Source of the DNA: Spirosoma sp.
GTDB lineage: Bacteria > Bacteroidota > Bacteroidia > Cytophagales > Spirosomataceae
Assembly: GCA_025351545.1 (NCBI GenBank)
Contig: JANXVQ010000831.1
Span: 1 to 5,837 of the forward strand
Reading direction: 5' to 3'
DNA: 5,837 nucleotides
The stretch's first letter is position 1. Every line of letters starts with the position of its first letter. Position numbers and translations under genes: made by a program. Under the pieces are notes generated by a model. The model worked only from the letters and a program-made list of their open reading frames with translations, did not search any database and was not told the origin of the DNA. Shown one piece after another: positions 4,759 to 5,837 of this stretch.

Positions 4759-5837
4759 ATGCAGACACCTACCCGGCGCCAGTTCATTCGCACAGCCGCT
4801 CTTACCGGCGCAGCTACTTCTGTGGCAACAACATCTGTTTTTCCGGCTATTTTAACGGGTGCCAAACCCGCTGAAACTAAAGTCAGGCTGGCGTTTATTG
4901 GCGTTGGCGCACGGGGACGCAGCCATGTTCAGCAGGCTCTTTTCCGTGACGACGTCGATATCATTGCCATTTGTGATCCCGCACCGGAAGCCATCAGCCG
5001 CACTACCACCATGATTGAAAAGGCTGGTCGGAAGGCGCCGGTAACCTACGGTAAAGGAGATGAAGCGTTTAAAGACATGCTCAAACGCGATGACATCGAC
5101 GGGGTAATCATTGCTACACCCTGGGAATGGCACGTTCCAATGGCCGTGGCGACCATGAAAGCGGGTAAATATGCTGGCGTAGAAGTTTCAGCAACGGTAA
5201 CGCTCAAAGAATCCTGGGATTTGATTGACGCATTCGAGAAAACGGGGTCGCCCTGTATGATTCTGGAAAACGTTTGTTATCGGCGCGATGTGCTGGCCGT
5301 GCTGAATATGATTCGGAAGGGTATGTTTGGCGAAATGACCTACGCTCACTGCGGATACCAGCACGATTTACGGAATATCAAATTCAACGATGGTAAGTCG
5401 ATTGGGGGCGTTGGTGCCGAATTTGGGGCCAAAGGCTATTCGGAAGCGCACTGGCGAACGCAGCACTCGGTAGATCGTAACGGCGACATTTACCCAACGC
5501 ATGGTCTCGGCCCGGTAGCGCACTGGCTCGACATAAACCGGGGCAATCGCTTTACGCACTTAACCAGCACCTCGACTAAAAGCCGTGGACTGCATAAGTA
5601 TGTCGTAGACAAAGGCGGCCCGGATCACCCAAATGCGAAAGTCAACTTTAAACTTGGCGATGTTGTTACGACGGTAATTCAGTGCGCCAACGGCGAGAAC
5701 ATTGTCCTTATCCACGACACGAATTCCCCCCGCCCCTATTCATTAGGATTCAGAGCGCAAGGCACCAACGGCATCTGGATGGACGACAACGACATGATTT
5801 ATCTGGAAGGGGTTTCGCCGAAGCCGCACAGTTGGGA
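4759..5837 (+). CDS. Gfo/Idh/MocA family oxidoreductase, GH109-like, Tat-exported (3' truncated)
   Basis: The gene runs off the right edge after 359 codons; family members are about 440-470 residues, so roughly 80-110 are missing. The N-terminus has a twin-arginine signal, T5-R6-R7-Q-F-I followed by an Ala/Thr-rich hydrophobic stretch to about residue 35. A Rossmann NAD-binding fold follows with G48-V-G50-A-R-G53, D/P in ICDPAPE, and ATPWEWH (119-125). EVSATV (142-147) replaces the EKP of ordinary Gfo/Idh/MocA dehydrogenases. Further on, ENVCYRRDVLAVLNMIRKG, GYQHDLR (199-205), RNGDIYPTHGLGP with Y245/H248, and DTNSPRPYS strongly recall family GH109, such as the Elizabethkingia alpha-N-acetylgalactosaminidase. 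These enzymes cleave glycosides by a transient NAD-dependent oxidation at C3. Location would be periplasmic. Substrate is not deducible, and a plain dehydrogenase role remains possible. Confidence 0.9.
   Translation, partial: MQTPTRRQFIRTAALTGAATSVATTSVFPAILTGAKPAETKVRLAFIGVGARGRSHVQQALFRDDVDIIAICDPAPEAISRTTTMIEKAGRKAPVTYGKGDEAFKDMLKRDDIDGVIIATPWEWHVPMAVATMKAGKYAGVEVSATVTLKESWDLIDAFEKTGSPCMILENVCYRRDVLAVLNMIRKGMFGEMTYAHCGYQHDLRNIKFNDGKSIGGVGAEFGAKGYSEAHWRTQHSVDRNGDIYPTHGLGPVAHWLDINRGNRFTHLTSTSTKSRGLHKYVVDKGGPDHPNAKVNFKLGDVVTTVIQCANGENIVLIHDTNSPRPYSLGFRAQGTNGIWMDDNDMIYLEGVSPKPHSW

Noticed and set aside
4482..4865. Minus-strand open frame across the repeat cluster into the GH109-like gene
   Set aside because: The translation is low-complexity, derives from the repeats and the antisense of a real gene, and shows no domain.
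4852..5133. Minus-strand open frame opposite the start of the GH109-like gene
   Set aside because: The plus strand encodes a clear Tat signal and Rossmann domain here; the minus-strand product has no recognisable motif.

Overview
The window looks like a chromosomal segment of a Bacteroidota bacterium, most likely of the Cytophagales (Spirosoma-like). This is inferred from three things. The protein families present (KGSADH-type aldehyde dehydrogenase, NAPE-PLD-like hydrolase, Tat-exported GH109-type oxidoreductase) are common together in that group. The starts lack clear Shine-Dalgarno sequences. The repeats between genes are A/T-flanked and palindromic. No rRNA, tRNA, CRISPR array, insertion sequence or phage gene is visible.

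Layout. (1) Positions 1-407 hold the C-terminal end of an NADP-type aldehyde dehydrogenase, closed by a perfect 18-bp inverted repeat. (2) About 600-1072 holds a small coiled-coil protein of unknown function, built around tandem seven-residue (21-bp) repeats. (3) On the minus strand, 3043 down to 1084, a compact operon runs PTPS/QueD family enzyme, then GTP cyclohydrolase I (folE), then a short-chain dehydrogenase/reductase (SDR). The first two overlap or nearly touch. The last two are separated only by a long inverted repeat that reaches from the folE stop codon to the SDR start codon. (4) Positions 3044-3342 are a divergent intergenic region. (5) Positions 3343-4428 encode an apparently membrane-anchored or secreted metallo-beta-lactamase-fold hydrolase of the NAPE-PLD/UlaG type. 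(6) Positions 4429-4758 contain no gene but a dense cluster of nested inverted and direct repeats. (7) From 4759 to the right edge runs a 3'-truncated, Tat-exported Gfo/Idh/MocA oxidoreductase resembling glycoside hydrolase family 109.

Functional reading. The only clear multi-gene system is the pterin operon. FolE makes 7,8-dihydroneopterin triphosphate and a PTPS-family enzyme acts on it. The PTPS homologue has the CX5HGH active site of biopterin-type PTPS rather than the CX3HGH of typical QueD. The third gene is an SDR, the superfamily of sepiapterin reductase, so the order resembles a tetrahydrobiopterin pathway. However, this SDR has valine where the catalytic tyrosine should be, so its reductase role is an open question. 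The most unusual sequence-level features are this tyrosine-less SDR, the Asn-Gly pentad tract at the FolE N-terminus, the inverted repeat between folE and the SDR gene, and the nested repeat cluster at 4436-4671.
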